A DNA stretch of 64,000 nt, from NCBI GenBank assembly GCA_002452405.1, contig DKFP01000002.1, positions 228,958-292,957 on the forward strand, given 5' to 3'. Positions 16,538 to 24,846 of this stretch are shown here, piece by piece. The notes beneath the pieces are model-generated. The model made no database searches. It worked only from the letters and a program-made list of their open reading frames with translations, and was not told where the DNA came from. Source of the stretch: Deferribacteraceae bacterium UBA6793 (GTDB taxonomy: Bacteria; Chrysiogenota; Deferribacteres; Deferribacterales; Geovibrionaceae). The translations under genes and the position numbers were made by a program. Positions within the stretch are counted from its first letter, which is position 1. Each line of letters starts with the position of its first letter.

Positions 16538-17080
16538 TTACTTAGTCTGTGATTTCACGATAGTGATGCTATAACTGGGATCGTTAAAGTTGCCGTGTTC
16601 TGAGGGGTGATTTTTGAAGAGCCATCCGTCGAAAAAGGCTTCGCCCATTTTGTAAACCTTTATCTTAGCCACGGGGTTTTTCTCTTCAATTCCTCTTGTT
16701 GTTATGGTGCCGTCAGCTTCGATAACGAAGTCGGGCATATAATATTCAACTTCAACACTAAAGGGAGTTCCCTGAACTTCAGCTTTCTGACCTATGATTA
16801 CGTCAGCCTGAACGGTTGAGTTGTCTGCTGTGTTTTTAACTTCAAGGATGAGACTTTTGTATTTGTCTGATACTTCTTTGGGAACATTCACTTTTCTTTC
16901 TTTCGGAGCGTTCATGCCTGAGTGGGGATCTGCATCTGCGGTGCCTGCATGGGGATCAGCCGGTTGAGCGGATTCTGCTGCGGGAGCCTGCTGTTCCTTT
17001 GCTTTGTCTTTATCGACAACGCCCTGAGAACAGGAGAAAGCGAACACGGAAGCAATAAACAGTGTGATTATTTTTTTCAT
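16538..17080 (-). CDS. DUF2155-domain lipoprotein
   Basis: A 180-residue secreted protein. The N-terminus (MKKIITLFIASVFAFSC) is a signal peptide with a lipobox-like AFSC, so it is probably lipid-anchored at Cys17. A low-complexity linker (about 25-62, containing two DPHAG/DPHSG motifs) precedes a C-terminal domain. That domain carries IIGQKAEVQGTPFSVEVEYYMPDF, EEKNPVAKIKVYKMGEAFFDGWLF and HPSEHGNFNDPSYSITIV, the pattern of DUF2155 proteins common in Deltaproteobacteria. The function is unknown. Confidence 0.75.
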   Translation of the reverse strand: MKKIITLFIASVFAFSCSQGVVDKDKAKEQQAPAAESAQPADPHAGTADADPHSGMNAPKERKVNVPKEVSDKYKSLILEVKNTADNSTVQADVIIGQKAEVQGTPFSVEVEYYMPDFVIEADGTITTRGIEEKNPVAKIKVYKMGEAFFDGWLFKNHPSEHGNFNDPSYSITIVKSQTK

Positions 17081-17106
17081 GGCATCCTCTTTAATAGAAG
17101 TTGGTA

Positions 17107-17198
17107 CGGAGTGGGAGGGATTTGAACCCTCGATACGGTTTAATGCCGTATACTCGCTTAGCAGGCGAGCGCCTTCGGCCTAGCTCGGCCACCACTCC
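17107..17198 (-). tRNA. tRNA-Ser (GCT)
   Basis: On the minus strand the acceptor arms GGAGTGG/CCACTCC pair (17192-17198 with 17108-17114). The anticodon stem-loop is CTCGC-CTGCTAA-GCGAG, giving anticodon GCT. The T-arm reads GAGGGTTCAAATCCCTC. The extra arm is long, as expected for serine tRNA. CCA is not encoded. Confidence 0.95.
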
Positions 17199-17215
17199 CA
17201 AGAGAAAATATAAAA

Positions 17216-17304
17216 CGGAGGAGGTAGGATTCGAACCCACGGAGCGCTCACACGCTCAACGGTTTTCAAGACCGCCTCCTTAAACCAGACTCGGACACTC
17301 CTCC
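17216..17304 (-). tRNA. tRNA-Ser (TGA)
   Basis: On the minus strand the acceptor arms are GGAGGAG with CTCCTCC (17298-17304 with 17217-17223). The anticodon loop CTTGAAA, within CGGT/ACCG, gives anticodon TGA. A long serine-type extra arm and a TGGGTTCGAATCC T-arm are present. It lies 17 bp upstream of the tRNA-Ser(GCT) gene, so the two are probably one transcript. Confidence 0.95.
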
Positions 17305-17381
17305 GTGTAAGCAGGGGATATTTATAAGATATTCCCGACAATTTTTCAAGCACTATTTGACATAAAAGTAAATTTTTTTTA

Positions 17382-17741
17382 TCAAGCGGTTATGGCGTTT
17401 TTGCGAACCTCTCTGGATTCGCGCAAAATCTTCCACTGCCCATCTTCTGTTACCAGAGCTGTTTTTGAATAATACGAGACAAGACTTGCGCCTTCGTGGA
17501 TGTACTCTATGTACTTCACCTCGGCAAGCCCTCCTTTTTCCTGCTCGGCAACGATTTTCACCCCGGCATGGGTGCATCCGGCAGTCTGTTTTGAAAAGTG
17601 TTCGGAAAACGATTCTTCACTGAAAAAACGGCAAAGATCGCTGCGCTCGGAATAGAGGCTGAAAACGCCCCTTCCGTCAAGATTTCTGTAACATTCAGCC
17701 CGAAACTGAATGACCTCAGAAGGTGTCAGTGTCTCCGTCAT
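17382..17741 (-). CDS. Small NTF2-like hypothetical protein
   Basis: 119 residues with an NTF2-like layout: N-terminal helices (SEVIQFRAECYRNLDGRGVFSLYSE), then alternating strands (GLAEVKYIEYIHEG, ASLVSYYSKTALVTEDGQWKILRES). The terminal W-K-I-L pattern is typical of NTF2/SnoaL-type domains. It overlaps the end of hflX by 26 bp and is therefore probably the last gene of the hypC-hypD-hflX operon. No catalytic motif can be named. Confidence 0.7.
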   Translation of the reverse strand: MTETLTPSEVIQFRAECYRNLDGRGVFSLYSERSDLCRFFSEESFSEHFSKQTAGCTHAGVKIVAEQEKGGLAEVKYIEYIHEGASLVSYYSKTALVTEDGQWKILRESREVRKNAITA

Positions 17742-19473
17742 ATGCCCTCAGCCCGAAATAGCCTTCAATGTCTATGTCCACCTCTTTTCCGCCGGAAAAA
17801 AGGGATAGCCGTATCATCTCAAGCAGCTGACGAAACGTTCTTCTGTCCGTCGCGCTTACGAGACATACTTTATTATATCGTTGAATCAGGTTTTCAACAT
17901 CGAAAATTCGAGAATATTTTTCCGGCTGCCCGCCATCGGGTACAATTCCCGTTGCCAGATAATCCCGCTCGAAATCTTCCAGCAGGTCTATCTTGTTCAG
18001 CACCAGTATCTTGTCCCTGTCTGAAAGCTCCAGCTCCGCCAGAATCAGCTCCACCGAACGCGCGCGGGCGTTGAATCCTTCGGACGCGATATCAAGCACA
18101 TGCACAAGAAGGTCAGCCTCCGCAAGCTCCTCAAGGGTAGACTTGAAAGCTCCTTTCAGGTTCTCCGGCAAATCCCGTATGAATCCTACCGTATCGGTGA
18201 TTATGACATCCTTCTCCTCCGGAAAACGTATCCTTTTGGAACTGGTGTCAAGAGTCGCAAACATAAGATTGTCCGCGTATACCTCGCTCTGGGTGAGACT
18301 GTTCAGAAGTGTTGACTTGCCTGCATTTGTATACCCGATGATAGACACCACAGGCAGTTCGTTTCGGTTTCTGCGTGAACGCATGGTCTCGCGGTTCTTC
18401 TCTATCTGTTTCAGCTTGCCCGAAAGAAAGGCTATCCTCTCGTTCACGCGTCTTTTGTCTATCTCAAGTTTGGTGTTACCCGGACCCCGCCCGCCGATAC
18501 CACCCGTGAGTCTCGAAAGGGCGTCGTCCTTCGTCGTAAGCCTCGGCAGCAGATATTTCATCTGCGCAAGCTCAACCCGTATCTTGCCTTCGTTGGTCTT
18601 TGCACGCTTGGCGAAGATGTCCAGAATAAGCTGTGGACGGTCTATGATCTTCATGTCTGTGAAATCCGCTATGGAGCGTGACTGTGCAGGGGTCAGCGGG
18701 TTATCGAAAACAAGGAACTCCGCGCCTGTCTGCATAGCCTTTATAACGATATCTTTCAGCTTGCCGGAACCTATCACATATTTGGGGTGTATCTGGTCTT
18801 TAACCTGAATGACGGTTTCGGTTATCTCCATATCGGCGCTGCGGGCAAGCTCCTTCAGCTCCGCCATGTTGTCCTCGCCAAAGTTTTTAGACTTGTAACA
18901 GCCCACAAGCAGCGCATACGGCTTATCCTGCACCTTGTGCAGTTTTTTTGTCTTGGACGATATCTCGCTGTCCAGTTCTGCTATGAAGTGTTCATAGTCT
19001 GTTTTCTGCCTGTAAACGTCGGTATCCGGCAGATATGCGTACATGCTGTCGGCATCCGGCGGCAGAAGATGTGCCGTTTTCAGCCCGTTCGGGTTGCCCT
19101 GCGGGTCAAAATATACAGCGGTAACACTGTCCAGCCGCAGAAGCGCAAGGTCGGTGATGTCGTCCTCGGTGATGTTCTCACGGTACAGGTGGGTATGCAG
19201 AAGCCTTATGCCGCGCAGGTTTCCCGGTACAAGCCGGAAACGTGACAGCGACGGAATGAACAGTCCGCGGGTATCGCCCACTATGACAAATTCCACCGAG
19301 CCTTTTCTGTCGGCAAGAACGCCAACCTGTCTGTTTATCTCCATGGAAATCGAACAGAGCGCCTTCGCAAGTTCCGGCTGAATAACCTCCAGCGTGCCCG
19401 CTTTGCGCCCGTATAAATTCTCAAGTCTCTTTATCTGCTGGGGCTTCAGCCCTATGATATTTCCGTGTAGTAT
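17716..19473 (-). CDS. hflX: Ribosome-associated GTPase HflX (apparently non-AUG start)
   Basis: HflX binds the large ribosomal subunit and helps rescue or split ribosomes under stress. G1 is GYTNAGKST, followed by the switch region DTSSKR, G3 DTVGFIRDLP and G4 NKIDL; the HflX-specific glycine-rich segment GGIGGRGPGN precedes the G domain. The first ATG is at 19344, but translation upstream in frame gives LHGNIIGLKPQQIKRLENLY, the conserved HflX N-terminus. There is no ATG, GTG or TTG between the in-frame stop and 19344. An ATA at 19471-19473 lies 8 nt after GGAGAG, so I place the start there (585 residues). Initiation could instead be at a CTG or at 19344 (542 residues). Confidence 0.88.
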   Translation of the reverse strand: MLHGNIIGLKPQQIKRLENLYGRKAGTLEVIQPELAKALCSISMEINRQVGVLADRKGSVEFVIVGDTRGLFIPSLSRFRLVPGNLRGIRLLHTHLYRENITEDDITDLALLRLDSVTAVYFDPQGNPNGLKTAHLLPPDADSMYAYLPDTDVYRQKTDYEHFIAELDSEISSKTKKLHKVQDKPYALLVGCYKSKNFGEDNMAELKELARSADMEITETVIQVKDQIHPKYVIGSGKLKDIVIKAMQTGAEFLVFDNPLTPAQSRSIADFTDMKIIDRPQLILDIFAKRAKTNEGKIRVELAQMKYLLPRLTTKDDALSRLTGGIGGRGPGNTKLEIDKRRVNERIAFLSGKLKQIEKNRETMRSRRNRNELPVVSIIGYTNAGKSTLLNSLTQSEVYADNLMFATLDTSSKRIRFPEEKDVIITDTVGFIRDLPENLKGAFKSTLEELAEADLLVHVLDIASEGFNARARSVELILAELELSDRDKILVLNKIDLLEDFERDYLATGIVPDGGQPEKYSRIFDVENLIQRYNKVCLVSATDRRTFRQLLEMIRLSLFSGGKEVDIDIEGYFGLRAYDGDTDTF

Positions 19474-19487
19474 TTTCTTTACTCTCC
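19471..19487 (-). promoter_or_regulatory. Ribosome-binding site and candidate ATA start of hflX
   Basis: On the minus strand GGAGAG occupies 19487-19482, overlapping the last codons of hypD (stop at 19479-19481), and the candidate ATA initiation codon follows after 8 nt. This spacing is ideal and implies coupling to hypD translation. Confidence 0.6.
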
Positions 19488-20555
19488 GTATTTAAAGACT
19501 GCCGCGCACGCGCCTTCCGAGGAAACCATGCAGGGACCCACGGGGCTGTCCGGTGTGCAGGCTGAACCGAAGAGGGGACATTCGCTGGCTCTTATGTAGC
19601 CTTTCAGAACCTCTCCGCATCTGCATCCGGGGGTTTCCTTCTCCCCTTCAAGACTGATGCCGAATTTCTCAAAAGCGTCATATTCTTTATATTCCGGTCT
19701 GAATGCCAGACCGCTGTTATCTATCCATCCGATGCCTCGCCACCAGCATCCCTGTTTCTGATACACGGTATTCAGTATGTTCTGGGCTTTTTTATTGCCC
19801 TCTTCCGAAACAACCCTGCCGTACATGTTTTTCACTTCAAAGTGTCCGCTGTTTACCTGACGCACCATCTCAAGGATGGATGAAAGCACGTCCACAGGCT
19901 CGAATCCGGTTATCACGGCCGCCATGTTATGCGCAACCATCGGATCGTAAAGTGATGTTCCAGTGACAACGGTGACGTGACCGGGGCAGACGAAACCGTT
20001 TATGTTCAGGTTTTCGTCGTCGAGGAGGATGCCGAGCACCTCAGGCATGGTCTTGTTATAGGGTGTTACGGACACGTTCTTAACGCCCTGCTGCTTGGCA
20101 ACCAGAGCAACGGATGCAACGGCAGGCGCTGTGGTCTCGAAACCGATACCGATGAATACTGTTTCCCTGCCTGTTTCCTTTGCCACCTTTATAGCGTCCA
20201 GAGGAGAAAACACTATGCGGATATCCGCACCTGCGCTTTTAAGCTCCTGCAAATTCTGTCCCCTGCTGCCGGGTACCTTCATCATATCGCCGAATGTGGT
20301 GATAACCGCGTCCTTTTCAACCAGTTTGAAGATACCGTCTATCTCGCACTGTGGCGTAACACAAACGGGGCAGCCTGGTCCTGAGACCAGTTCTATGTTC
20401 TTCGGAAGTACGCTGCGGATGCCGAATCTGGCTATCGCCATTGTATGACTGCCGCAGACTTCCATGAATCTGTATTTTTCTGTGGCTTCCCTCTTTATCT
20501 GTTTTATGAGAGCGACGCACAGCTCCTTGTCTCTGAATCCCTCAACGAGCTTCAT
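19479..20555 (-). CDS. hypD: Hydrogenase maturation protein HypD
   Basis: HypD is a [4Fe-4S] protein that, with HypC and the HypE/HypF cyanide donor, assembles the Fe(CN)2CO unit of [NiFe] hydrogenases. The 358 residues contain the family signatures CGSHTMAIARFG, SGPGCPVCVTP and PGCRCGEVLKG, plus the C-terminal cysteines (SECPLFGSACTPDSPVGPC). I choose the start MKLVEGFRDKEL at 20555, the normal HypD N-terminus; it overlaps hypC by 14 bp. The gene is co-transcribed with hypC and hflX. It presumably serves the two hydrogenases further along the window. Confidence 0.96.
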   Translation of the reverse strand: MKLVEGFRDKELCVALIKQIKREATEKYRFMEVCGSHTMAIARFGIRSVLPKNIELVSGPGCPVCVTPQCEIDGIFKLVEKDAVITTFGDMMKVPGSRGQNLQELKSAGADIRIVFSPLDAIKVAKETGRETVFIGIGFETTAPAVASVALVAKQQGVKNVSVTPYNKTMPEVLGILLDDENLNINGFVCPGHVTVVTGTSLYDPMVAHNMAAVITGFEPVDVLSSILEMVRQVNSGHFEVKNMYGRVVSEEGNKKAQNILNTVYQKQGCWWRGIGWIDNSGLAFRPEYKEYDAFEKFGISLEGEKETPGCRCGEVLKGYIRASECPLFGSACTPDSPVGPCMVSSEGACAAVFKYGE

Positions 20556-20790
20556 CCGTTTCCATCCTGTCCATCTCGTCCGCAAGCTCTGAGAGCGCCT
20601 CAAGGGTCTTGATAGCCTCTTCTTCGTCCATCTTCGCGAGTGCCATTCCGGCGTGCACCATCACCCAGTCGCCGATGACGACCTCGTCGGGCAGCATCAT
20701 CGTCGATACTTCGCGTTTTATTCCGGCTATGTCAACCACAGCGGAATATTCGTCCATTGTAACTATCTTTCCGGGAAATCCAAGGCACAT
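20542..20790 (-). CDS. hypC: Hydrogenase maturation chaperone HypC
   Basis: Small chaperone (82 residues) that carries the iron-ligand complex with HypD and then binds the large-subunit precursor. It begins MCLGFPGKIV; Cys2, exposed after removal of Met, is the essential ligand residue. The C-terminal helix (EEEAIKTLEALSELADEMD) is normal. A ribosome site (aaggagggg on the minus strand) precedes it. It is the first gene of the hypC-hypD-hflX run; hypA, hypB, hypE and hypF are not in the window. Confidence 0.96.
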   Translation of the reverse strand: MCLGFPGKIVTMDEYSAVVDIAGIKREVSTMMLPDEVVIGDWVMVHAGMALAKMDEEEAIKTLEALSELADEMDRMETDEAR

Positions 20791-20810
20791 AGTCCCCCTC
20801 CTTAAAAAAA

Positions 20811-20875
20811 TCAGACTGCCGCGTCTTAATGCTCCCCGCAGAAACGTCTTTGCGAGTGAGGCGAAGCAATCTCAT
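20811..20875. repeat. Dispersed palindromic repeat copy
   Basis: tcagactgccgcgtc ... cgtctttgcgag ... gaagcaatctcat. The outer parts are inverted relative to one another (gactgcc with gcaatctca, roughly complementary). It has the same core as the MITE-like elements but without TGACAAA ends. It lies between hypC and the rhomboid gene. Confidence 0.65.
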
Positions 20876-20876
20876 A

Positions 20877-21557
20877 TTATATTCTGTAATATCTTCTATG
20901 CGGCGTACCGCTTAAACTTCTGTGTATCAGCGCGGCAACAACTCCGGCAGCAAACCCGCCTATATGAGCCAGAAATGCCACACCGGAACCGCTGCCAAGC
21001 ACTCCGAGAAATTGCATTCCAAGCCACAAAAGCAGGTATATCACCGCGGGAATATCCATTACGCGGATGAAAAACGGCAGCAGAAACAGTGTCCGCACCT
21101 GCGACTGCGGAAAATATATGAGATATGCGCCCATAACACCGGCAAGAGCACCGCTGGCTCCGACCATGGGTATCTGCGAAGCTGTATCGGAAAGTACCTG
21201 AACACCTGCGGCGCACAAACCGAACACAAAATACATAATGGCAAAACCAAAATGCCCCATCCGCTCTTCCACGTTGTCGCCAAAGATGAACAGAAAATAC
21301 ATGTTGCCAAGAATATGCATAAACCCGCCATGCATGAACATATGCGCTATCAGCGGAGTAACCTTTTCGGAGAAGGGCAGAACTTCTGACGGCATGAAAA
21401 GATTGCGGGCTATCAGTCCGTATTCCATGATGTACTGGTTGGGATGCGGGTTCACTCCCATATACATCATCCAGAAAACAACAACGTTTATCAGTATTAT
21501 ACCCCATGTTACGACGGGGTATATTCCGGTTTTAAAGGAATCCGACAGTGGAAACAA
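20877..21557 (-). CDS. Rhomboid-family intramembrane serine protease
   Basis: 226 residues with six hydrophobic segments. The catalytic Ser lies in VGASGALAG (GxSG motif) and the catalytic His in LAHIGGFAAG; the HMFMHGGFMHILGNMYFLFIFG segment is the conserved L1/TM2 region of rhomboids. Length and order match bacterial rhomboids lacking extra domains. It starts at TTG with AGGTG five bases upstream. It follows the YedF-like gene by 11 bp, so it is probably in the same operon. The substrate is unknown. Confidence 0.93.
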   Translation of the reverse strand: MFPLSDSFKTGIYPVVTWGIILINVVVFWMMYMGVNPHPNQYIMEYGLIARNLFMPSEVLPFSEKVTPLIAHMFMHGGFMHILGNMYFLFIFGDNVEERMGHFGFAIMYFVFGLCAAGVQVLSDTASQIPMVGASGALAGVMGAYLIYFPQSQVRTLFLLPFFIRVMDIPAVIYLLLWLGMQFLGVLGSGSGVAFLAHIGGFAAGVVAALIHRSLSGTPHRRYYRI

Positions 21558-21568
21558 TATGGCACCTG

Positions 21569-22150
21569 TTACAGTCTTATAATTTTGTCCGCAGCAAAAA
21601 GTCTGTTGGCAACTGTAAGTGCGTCCGTCACTTTGCCCGCTTTCAGCTCGTCCACCAGATTAAAATAGTTAAGACAGGCTCCGCACGCAAGGACTTCTAC
21701 ACCGAGGGACTCAAGCTCTTTCACCATTTCAGCCGTCTCAAGATTGAGAGTTACCATACGTACGCTGTTGTTAACGAATATCACTGTTTTAGGCAGTGGG
21801 TTTACATGTTTCAGATTGCCGATGAAGCCTTTCATAAGCATCTTACCAAGCTCCTGTTCTTCGCTGCCGACACATTCACCGGTAACGAATACCACTGCAT
21901 TGGCAGTGCTTTCCGATTGTTTTTCAGCAATGGCGCAGTCGTACCCCTTTGCGGCATCTATCTGATAGCAGCCGCCATCGAGCTCCTTAACGGAGACAGT
22001 GCAGCCGTTTGCCTCGCAGAAATTCTTTACGTTTATGCTTGAGCCTTTGTTGTCCACGGCTATGGATACAACGCCCTCTGTTATTTTATCAAGTTCAGCC
22101 TTCATCAGCAGAACAGGCTGGGGACATGCCATCCCTCTTGCGTCTATCAT
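21569..22150 (-). CDS. yedF: Sulfurtransferase-like selenium metabolism protein YedF
   Basis: 193-residue fusion of an N-terminal TusA/SirA-like domain (MIDARGMACPQPVLLMK, with Cys9 in the CPxP motif) and a C-terminal DsrE-like domain (about 85-193). The cysteine pair in VEVLACGACLNYF lies near the end. This domain pair defines the YedF family, which in genomes often accompanies selenium use. A clear AAGGAG ribosome site precedes the ATG. It lies just upstream of the rhomboid gene. Participation in selenium delivery here is inference. Confidence 0.88.
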   Translation of the reverse strand: MIDARGMACPQPVLLMKAELDKITEGVVSIAVDNKGSSINVKNFCEANGCTVSVKELDGGCYQIDAAKGYDCAIAEKQSESTANAVVFVTGECVGSEEQELGKMLMKGFIGNLKHVNPLPKTVIFVNNSVRMVTLNLETAEMVKELESLGVEVLACGACLNYFNLVDELKAGKVTDALTVANRLFAADKIIRL

Positions 22151-22175
22151 TTTTTTCTCCTTAATAAATATTAAA

Positions 22176-22589
22176 TTAATACTTATTGCCGCTATTCATA
22201 TCAGAATTTATCATATACGCATCCGACTGCAATCTTACGTCGCGGTCTCCTTTGGATGCGTAGATGAAATAATAGTAGTCCTGTGAAGACTCACGTTTAA
22301 CACACGAATAGACCAGTGTAACCGAATCCCAGCCTTCAACAATACATTCTTTAACTTTTTCACCTTTTACACATGGCGTCTTTATATCCGGTTTATCAGG
22401 CTTGCAGGTCTGAAGAGCCGCTTTTTCACCATCAGAAACGTGATCTTTATCAAAAATCCCCGTCAATCGGTCAAACTGCCTGTTAATGAAATTATCGGGT
22501 TTACTCCCGTTCATAAAACCGGCTGTCGCCATTAAACACCCAGTAAGAAGGAACGGTATAACGGCAAAAAACACAATTTTCCCCATCAT
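22176..22589 (-). CDS. Hypothetical lipoprotein
   Basis: 137 residues. The N-terminus MMGKIVFFAVIPFLLTGC is a lipoprotein signal with lipobox LLTGC, placing the mature protein on a membrane facing the periplasm. The rest has four cysteines (TCKPDK, TPCVKG, KECIVEG, YSCVKRES) that could form disulfides, and no family I recognise. A GAGGAG site precedes the two ATG codons. It lies between a triheme cytochrome gene and yedF on the same strand. Confidence 0.7.
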   Translation of the reverse strand: MMGKIVFFAVIPFLLTGCLMATAGFMNGSKPDNFINRQFDRLTGIFDKDHVSDGEKAALQTCKPDKPDIKTPCVKGEKVKECIVEGWDSVTLVYSCVKRESSQDYYYFIYASKGDRDVRLQSDAYMINSDMNSGNKY

Positions 22590-22633
22590 CTCCTCAAATG
22601 TCCCTAAGTATCAGACAAATTCCGGAAAAAACG

Positions 22634-22993
22634 TTACCATTTTACAGGTTTTGTGTGACAGGCGGTACAAAGCGTATTTTCGGGCACCTTAGCAGTCTGC
22701 CTCATTTTATCATGGCAGGTGAAACACACACCCTCTTTCGTCTTTTTGATGGGCTCGTTCTCTTTAACGCCGCCTTCGTGGCAGGCTCCGCAATCCAGTT
22801 TAGCTTCAAAATGCAGCCTGTGGTAAGCCTTTAATGAACTGTTCTCTTCCGCCTGTTTGTCGAACTTGTCCAGAAGTCTGAACTTGTTACCCTCGTAAAG
22901 CAGGCTGAAACTCCACGCCGCAACAAACACTATTACGATGGATGCCAGACTGCGTATCAGTACCTTTTTAACATTTTTTTCCTGAGCGCTCAT
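22634..22993 (-). CDS. Membrane-anchored triheme c-type cytochrome
   Basis: 119 residues. One N-terminal transmembrane segment (about 14-33, ASIVIVFVAAWSFSLLY) anchors a small periplasmic domain with three CxxCH haem-attachment sites (CGACH, CFTCH, CTACH) and matching distal histidines. The start at 22993 (MSAQEKNVKK) is chosen for its GGGGAG site. The next downstream gene on this strand-side is the 11-haem cytochrome 340 bp away, so both may serve one periplasmic electron pathway, but a shared operon is not obvious because that large gene lies upstream with its own terminator. Confidence 0.85.
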   Translation of the reverse strand: MSAQEKNVKKVLIRSLASIVIVFVAAWSFSLLYEGNKFRLLDKFDKQAEENSSLKAYHRLHFEAKLDCGACHEGGVKENEPIKKTKEGVCFTCHDKMRQTAKVPENTLCTACHTKPVKW

Positions 22994-23119
22994 CGGTTCT
23001 CCCCTGTGCAATGAATATCCTATAGTTATAATCAATCGCAGTGGGAAAATCCATTAAAGAATGAAGGAAGGAGAACAGATTGCTTCGGGCTATGCCCTCG
23101 CAATGACGGAGAAAAGTGA

Positions 23120-23295
23120 CATGCAATTTAAATTGTCTTTTAGAAGCGAGCAGTTAAAGGCGTTTGTTCTCCTGAATTTTGGTGGTTAGATGCAAGTTAT
23201 ACAAGGAAGAACGAGAGAGAGGGCTGCGAGCATACACACAAGTATGTGAGCAGTTCCGAGCGAGAACTGACTACGTAGAACGCTGCATATAAGCG
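23120..23295. repeat. Dispersed ~190-bp element, copy 2
   Basis: Homologous to 16307-16499 along its whole length, with long identical blocks around agcatacaca and aagtatgtgagcag. The CATAC/GTATG stem (23231-23235 with 23242-23246) is conserved. It ends with gcatataagcg immediately before the A-run that is the T-tract of a minus-strand terminator, exactly as in copy 1. Confidence 0.85.
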
Positions 23296-23297
23296 TC

Positions 23298-23327
23298 AAA
23301 AAAAAGGGGCGGTTTAAAACCGCCCCT
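23298..23327 (-). terminator. Terminator of the 11-haem cytochrome gene
   Basis: Minus strand: AGGGGCGGTTT/AAACCGCCCCT hairpin (23305-23327) followed by a run of T, 7 bp past the stop codon at 23334. Confidence 0.93.
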
Positions 23328-23333
23328 CAGTGA

Positions 23334-24821
23334 TTACTTCTTGTGGCAAGTGTTACAGGAAGTCTTAGCCTTCCTCTCTTTGTGACACTTGATGCAAAGT
23401 TCGTCGTGGAAGACGTTTTTGGTGCCTTTAACTTCTTTCACTTCAAACTTGAGAACGCCGGGTTCGCTGTGGCAGTCCGCACATGCAACCCTTTCAGCGT
23501 GACCTTTGTGATCAAAGATAACTGCGGGTTTTGTGGGAGCCGGAACGTGACGCTCTGCAAGGTTTATGGTTTCAGAACCTTCAAGCATTGCCATGTCTTC
23601 GGCAGTGTTCACGGGACCTGCGGGTTTTGCTTCCTCTTTAGGTTCCTCGTGTTTTTTCTGCTGTGCATGTTCCTCTACCTTTTCAACAGGCGGAGTCCAT
23701 GTGTCGATGGCTGTTGCAAGCTCAGTAACCTTGTCAAACATCATATCGAAGTATTCGGGGTTGTGAATGCCTTTTGAGCCGTCGTTTTCCAGAATACGGA
23801 GGATGTTTTTCATTTCATTGTAGACAGCAAGTTTGCCTGCGGGCATACCTTTAATCTGTGCCGCGTATTTGTCACGTGTGGACTTAGCCTGAGCCAGTTT
23901 CTGAACATATGCAGACTGAGTCTCTTTCATAATGTCGCTGTAGCTGGCATCGTGACATGAAGCACAGGTTTCGGGTGTGGGCAGAGTGGCTGTGTCTGCG
24001 TGGCAGTCTGAACACTGAAGATCAGCCATGTACCATGCATCGCCCTTAACAGATTTGGAGTAAGTGCCCTGCTGAACGCCTTTCTGCATAGTGTGGCACA
24101 CTGCGCAGTTGTCGTTTGCAGGAACTTTTGCAACGTTTCTGTTTTCGTCGTGGCATTTGAAGCAGGTTTCCATCTTGGGTTTATGGTTTTTAACGCCTGC
24201 GTGACCGATGCCAAGGTGACAGTCAAAGCAGGTTACGCCTGCCTGATAGTGTTTAAGGTGATCGGGATTAACGCCGATGGGACCTTCTTTCATTATATCG
24301 GGTCTACCGAATTTTTCACGGTATTCCGGATTCACAACATCGTCGATAGGTCTGAACTCGCCAAGAACCTTGATCATAGTGTTGCGTCTGATTTTCCTGT
24401 TGAAATCGTCAGAGTGGCAGAAAACGCACGAATCCAGAGATGCGCCATGTGCGGCAGCTTTAGGATCGGTACCGTATTCTGTCAGATGCTTAATGACATC
24501 TTCTTCAGACGTAAAAATTTCATGATAAAGGCTTCTCATGCCGGCAACAACGTGGGCATCTAAATAACCCTGTATGCCGGGAGCCCCGTGACAGTCGAGA
24601 CAGCCAACGCCGACCTCGCTGTGGATACCTTTTCTGAAGGAATAATACTCGCCTCTTACCTCGACAGCCTCTTTCGGGTGGCAGGTTTTGCAGAACTCAG
24701 GCTTGCTTGTAGCATGCATCATCTGCAATGAGCCGTAACCGCCGACCACGATTATCACAGCCAAAATCAAGGTAAAAATGAGAGGATCTTTCCTGCTAAA
24801 CTCTTTCAGCTTTTGCCACAT
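23334..24821 (-). CDS. Undecaheme c-type cytochrome with NapC/NirT-like N-terminus
   Basis: 495 residues with an N-terminal membrane anchor (about 15-35) and eleven CxxCH haem sites: CKTCH, CLDCH, CVFCH, CFDCH, CFKCH, CAVCH, CSDCH, CASCH, then after a linker CADCH, CIKCH and CNTCH. The first four resemble the tetrahaem NapC/NirT/NrfH quinol-oxidising module. A Pro/Lys/Glu-rich linker (about 380-415) separates a C-terminal trihaem module resembling class III cytochromes. It probably carries electrons from the quinone pool to periplasmic reductases; no terminal reductase gene is adjacent. Strong GGGGG site before the ATG. Confidence 0.9.
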   Translation of the reverse strand: MWQKLKEFSRKDPLIFTLILAVIIVVGGYGSLQMMHATSKPEFCKTCHPKEAVEVRGEYYSFRKGIHSEVGVGCLDCHGAPGIQGYLDAHVVAGMRSLYHEIFTSEEDVIKHLTEYGTDPKAAAHGASLDSCVFCHSDDFNRKIRRNTMIKVLGEFRPIDDVVNPEYREKFGRPDIMKEGPIGVNPDHLKHYQAGVTCFDCHLGIGHAGVKNHKPKMETCFKCHDENRNVAKVPANDNCAVCHTMQKGVQQGTYSKSVKGDAWYMADLQCSDCHADTATLPTPETCASCHDASYSDIMKETQSAYVQKLAQAKSTRDKYAAQIKGMPAGKLAVYNEMKNILRILENDGSKGIHNPEYFDMMFDKVTELATAIDTWTPPVEKVEEHAQQKKHEEPKEEAKPAGPVNTAEDMAMLEGSETINLAERHVPAPTKPAVIFDHKGHAERVACADCHSEPGVLKFEVKEVKGTKNVFHDELCIKCHKERKAKTSCNTCHKK

Positions 24822-24846
24822 GGCAACCCCCTAGATAAAGCAGAAA

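Larger units (their letters stand above)
22994..23333. other. 340-bp repeat-bearing intergenic region
   Basis: No gene seen. It contains a fragment of the dispersed palindromic motif (agattgcttcgggctatgcc...ctcgcaatgac, about 23081-23106), the second copy of the ~190-bp element (23120-23295), and the terminator of the 11-haem cytochrome gene (23298-23327). Confidence 0.75.

Noticed and set aside
17716..19344. hflX frameshifted or truncated at its N-terminus
   Set aside because: The conserved N-terminal residues continue in the same frame without a stop, so only the start codon is unusual.
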